NCBI GenBank assembly: GCA_003663175.1
Contig: QMZM01000058.1
Coordinates: forward strand, 1-6,564
Source of the DNA: Candidatus Altarchaeales archaeon
GTDB taxonomy: Archaea > Altiarchaeota > Altiarchaeia > IMC4 > QMZM01
Reading direction: 5' to 3'
DNA: 6,564 nucleotides
The notes under the pieces were generated by a model. It had not been told where the DNA came from and ran no database searches. It worked only from the letters and a program-made list of their open reading frames with translations. How positions within the stretch are numbered: position 1 is the first letter of the stretch; every line of letters begins with the position of its first letter. This document shows positions 4,911 through 6,564 of the stretch, one piece after another. The translations under genes were made by a program, and so were the position numbers.

Positions 4911-5576
4911 CTAATATCTCTTACCCCTCTGCTTCTCAATATCGAATTTCGCAGTATCTGCTATAGCCATTACGGCCATGACACCCGCCTGAATGGGATC
5001 CGAAACGACTAAATCGGCAACATCTGGAACCGAGCCCGCCATATTCAATGACACAACCAGGATTCCCTTTTCCTTGATTTCCCTTACAGCCTCTGTAATC
5101 TCCCCACCCATTAATGAACCGGCAAGAATTAATATCTTTGCCCTCGGCAGTCTTGCCACCGCTCTAACTGCCTCTGCAATTTCCTTCTCTCCCACTAGTG
5201 GAATTGTATCGACAGATATCTTTTCCCCTCTAATATTATGTCTATCTGCCTCGGATATTGCTCCCTTTGCTACCTCGGCTACTTGGGCTCCACCACCGAT
5301 AACAATCACCCTCTTGCCATAAACCCGGTAGAATGTTGGAATTAATATTACAGAAAGAACGACATCCAATCTCTCTAAATCTGAGATCAATTTATCAAAG
5401 TTTTCAATCCCGGTTATCTCGAGATACAGATAAACAGACTCCCCCTCACCAATTTGTTCAATATGCCAAATATTTCCATTATGCCTCACTATAACATCGC
5501 TAACATCTCGTAATGCCCCGACGACATTCCTCAATTCGATCCAGATCGCCTTTTCAATATTCTTTGATATTTCCAT
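4911..5576 (-). CDS. Conserved archaeal ACT-domain protein (DUF5612 type), function unknown
   Basis: I recognise this 221-residue protein as the conserved archaeal family with an N-terminal ACT-like domain and a DUF5612-type C-terminal region, but no reaction is known to me. Residues about 9-80 have the ACT pattern: a hydrophobic strand, NVVGALRDVSDVIVRHNGNI, then strands around VYLYLEI and VVLSVILIP. ACT domains usually bind amino acids. Residues 86-118 hold the strongest block, YGKRVIVIGGGAQVAEVAKG followed by AISEADRHNIRGE. The C-terminal part (about 146-210) has ILAGSLMGGEI, LNMAGSVPDVADLVVSDP and AVMAIADTAKFDI, which resemble a Rossmann or SIS-like sugar-phosphate fold (inference). There is no membrane segment. 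It directly precedes dapF, so lysine or DAP sensing is a reasonable guess. The ATG at 5576 has no Shine-Dalgarno and is probably leaderless. Confidence 0.82.
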   Translation of the reverse strand: MEISKNIEKAIWIELRNVVGALRDVSDVIVRHNGNIWHIEQIGEGESVYLYLEITGIENFDKLISDLERLDVVLSVILIPTFYRVYGKRVIVIGGGAQVAEVAKGAISEADRHNIRGEKISVDTIPLVGEKEIAEAVRAVARLPRAKILILAGSLMGGEITEAVREIKEKGILVVSLNMAGSVPDVADLVVSDPIQAGVMAVMAIADTAKFDIEKQRGKRY

Positions 5577-5610
5577 TTTTTTATTAAATATGTACTTTTA
5601 TTAATTAAAC
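5577..5610. promoter_or_regulatory. 34-base divergent promoter shared by the ACT gene and map
   Basis: Only 34 AT-rich bases separate the two divergent start codons (5576 minus, 5611 plus), and neither gene has a Shine-Dalgarno. For the minus gene, TTTAATTAA (plus 5601-5609) is centred about 29 bases from its ATG. For map, TTATTAAATA (5581-5590) is centred about 26 bases from its ATG. Both fit leaderless archaeal promoters. Each TATA box lies within a few bases of the other gene's predicted start, so the two initiation complexes would overlap. Confidence 0.6.
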
Positions 5611-6501
5611 ATGGACGATAACCAAATCAAGTCATATAGAAAGGCTGGGAAGATCGCATCGAGGATCAGAGAATGGAGCAGGAGTTTAATTCAGCCGGGT
5701 ATGAAAATAATTGAGATCGCCGAGAAAATTGAGGAGAAGATAATCTCACTAGGTGGAGAAATTGCATTCCCAGTCAATATTTGTATAAATAACATAACTG
5801 CCCACTATACGCCAAAATTTAATGATAAAATTACACTTGAAAGGGATGATGTCGTATCTATAGATATGGGTGTTCATATTAATGGTTATATTGCAGATAC
5901 TGCATATACAATTGACCTCTCTGGAGAATATGAGAGGATGTTGAAGGCAAATGAAGAGGCACTAAAAAATGCAATAGACATAATAAAACCTGGTGTTAAG
6001 GTGTCTGAAATTGGTTCCATAATACAAAAAACTATACATGAGTATGGCTTCAAACCGATAGAAAATTTGACCGGTCATGAAATAAAGCAATATGATCTCC
6101 ATGCTGGAATTTCAATTCCAAATATTGAGGTGCCATATAAATGGGAGATAGAAGAGGGAATGGTCTTGGCTTTGGAGCCATTCGCAACAAACGGCTATGG
6201 AAGAGTGATTGAATCAAAAAGGGCGGAGATTTTTTCACTGTTGGAGAATAAGCCAACAAGGCTTAGGGAAGCGAGGCTTCTTCTCAACGAGATAGAGGGG
6301 AGGAAAAAATTGCCATTCGCAAAGAGATGGTTCTGCAAAAAAATAAACCCGATGAAATTGAGTCTGATTCTGAGAGATTTGGTCTCGAATGAAATTCTCA
6401 AGGAATATCCAATACTTCATGAAAAGGAGAATGGAATAGTTAGCCAGTTCGAGCATACCGTAATGGTGGTGGAGGATGGGTGTGAGGTTATTACACATTA
6501 A
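5611..6501 (+). CDS. map: Methionine aminopeptidase, type II
   Basis: Removes the initiator methionine from nascent proteins at the ribosome with a two-metal centre. The 296-residue protein has the archaeal type II length. All five metal ligands are present and align with Pyrococcus MetAP (D82, D93, H153, E187, E280): D85 in SIDMGVHI, D96 in YIADTAYT, H156 in LTGHEIKQYD, E189 in LALEPF and E281 in SQFEHTVMV. The substrate-site histidines are H65 (NITAHYTP) and H164 (DLHAGISIPN). The insert of about 60 residues between E189 and E281 is the type II helical subdomain. The start at 5611 gives the normal N-terminus without a Shine-Dalgarno, consistent with a leaderless mRNA. A strong stem-loop begins immediately after the stop codon. 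The enzyme looks fully functional. Confidence 0.97.
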   Translation: MDDNQIKSYRKAGKIASRIREWSRSLIQPGMKIIEIAEKIEEKIISLGGEIAFPVNICINNITAHYTPKFNDKITLERDDVVSIDMGVHINGYIADTAYTIDLSGEYERMLKANEEALKNAIDIIKPGVKVSEIGSIIQKTIHEYGFKPIENLTGHEIKQYDLHAGISIPNIEVPYKWEIEEGMVLALEPFATNGYGRVIESKRAEIFSLLENKPTRLREARLLLNEIEGRKKLPFAKRWFCKKINPMKLSLILRDLVSNEILKEYPILHEKENGIVSQFEHTVMVVEDGCEVITH

Positions 6502-6529
6502 GTGTGGCTAAGCGGAGCGCATGCCACAC
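6502..6529. other. Stem-loop immediately after the map stop codon
   Basis: GTGTGGC (6502-6508) pairs perfectly with GCCACAC (6523-6529). Inside, an internal loop (TAA opposite AT) leads to a second stem GCG/CGC (6512-6514 with 6518-6520) closed by GAG. Including the C at 6530, 19 of 29 bases are G or C, far above the AT-rich surroundings. No T-run follows on the plus strand. Candidate roles are a transcript-end structure, part of a structured RNA, or one arm of a palindromic repeat. Which one is not decidable here. Confidence 0.55.
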
Positions 6530-6564
6530 CACATGATGCAAACTGTGTTAACAGTTTGCTTGTG
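6530..6564. other. Second strong stem-loop, reaching the window edge
   Basis: GCAAACTGT (6538-6546) pairs perfectly with ACAGTTTGC (6551-6559) around a GTTA tetraloop, a 9-bp stem. CACA (6530-6533) can extend it by pairing with TGTG (6561-6564) across an asymmetric internal loop (TGAT opposite T). It starts directly after the first stem-loop, so the pair looks like one designed unit. The element may continue beyond 6564. No reading frame of note is visible in this stretch. Confidence 0.55.

Noticed and set aside
6502..6564. H/ACA or box C/D guide RNA
   Set aside because: An ACA does follow the first stem, but the internal loop is too small for a pseudouridylation pocket and no k-turn is visible. 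No C and D box pair is present either.
6502..6564. Ordinary intrinsic terminator of map
   Set aside because: No T-rich run follows either hairpin on the plus strand within the window, so a standard archaeal terminator cannot be called.
1..6564. Mobile element, CRISPR array, defence or toxin-antitoxin system
   Set aside because: All coding sequence is accounted for by housekeeping genes. There are no regularly spaced repeats, transposase or integrase motifs.

Overview
The window is archaeal chromosome. Ribosomal proteins L7Ae, S28e, L24e and S19e, an archaeal-type glutamyl-tRNA synthetase and a type II methionine aminopeptidase all point that way. The DNA is AT-rich. Several genes have no Shine-Dalgarno sequence but carry TATA-like boxes about 25-30 bases before the start codon, which suggests leaderless transcripts. 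A euryarchaeal-type lineage is the best guess, because the L7Ae-S28e-L24e-NDK block, the ACT/DUF5612-type protein and the GluRS active-site wording match what I recall from euryarchaea. I cannot name a genus.

Layout. From 1 to 1442 the minus strand carries a tight translation operon, in transcription order rpl7ae, rps28e, rpl24e, ndk and the start of rps19e, which runs off the left edge. Gaps are 1-6 bases, and one ATGA overlap joins rpl24e to ndk. A 76-base spacer holding two pairs of 11-base direct repeats separates it from gltX (1519-3186, minus). A regulatory spacer of about 220 bases follows. It contains likely gltX promoters on one strand and, on the other, a promoter flanked by dyads for a RibD-like reductase gene (plus, start at 3408). 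That gene converges with dapF at a palindrome containing both stop codons. dapF lies downstream of an ACT-domain protein of unknown function (4911-5576, minus). Only 34 bases separate that gene from the divergent map gene (5611-6501, plus). The last 63 bases form two strong stem-loops, and what lies beyond is cut off.

Functions. The left half is protein synthesis: ribosome, nucleotide pool and tRNA charging, with N-terminal Met removal at the far right. The middle is biosynthesis: a riboflavin-type reductase and the DapF step of the diaminopimelate/lysine pathway, co-transcribed with a conserved protein that may sense an amino acid.

Most of the window is ordinary archaeal housekeeping. The points most worth a second look are the paired hairpins after map, the ACT-domain gene of unknown function beside dapF, the overlapping divergent promoter at 5577-5610, and the altered motifs in the RibD-like reductase. 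I found no defence system, CRISPR array, transposase, tRNA or rRNA.
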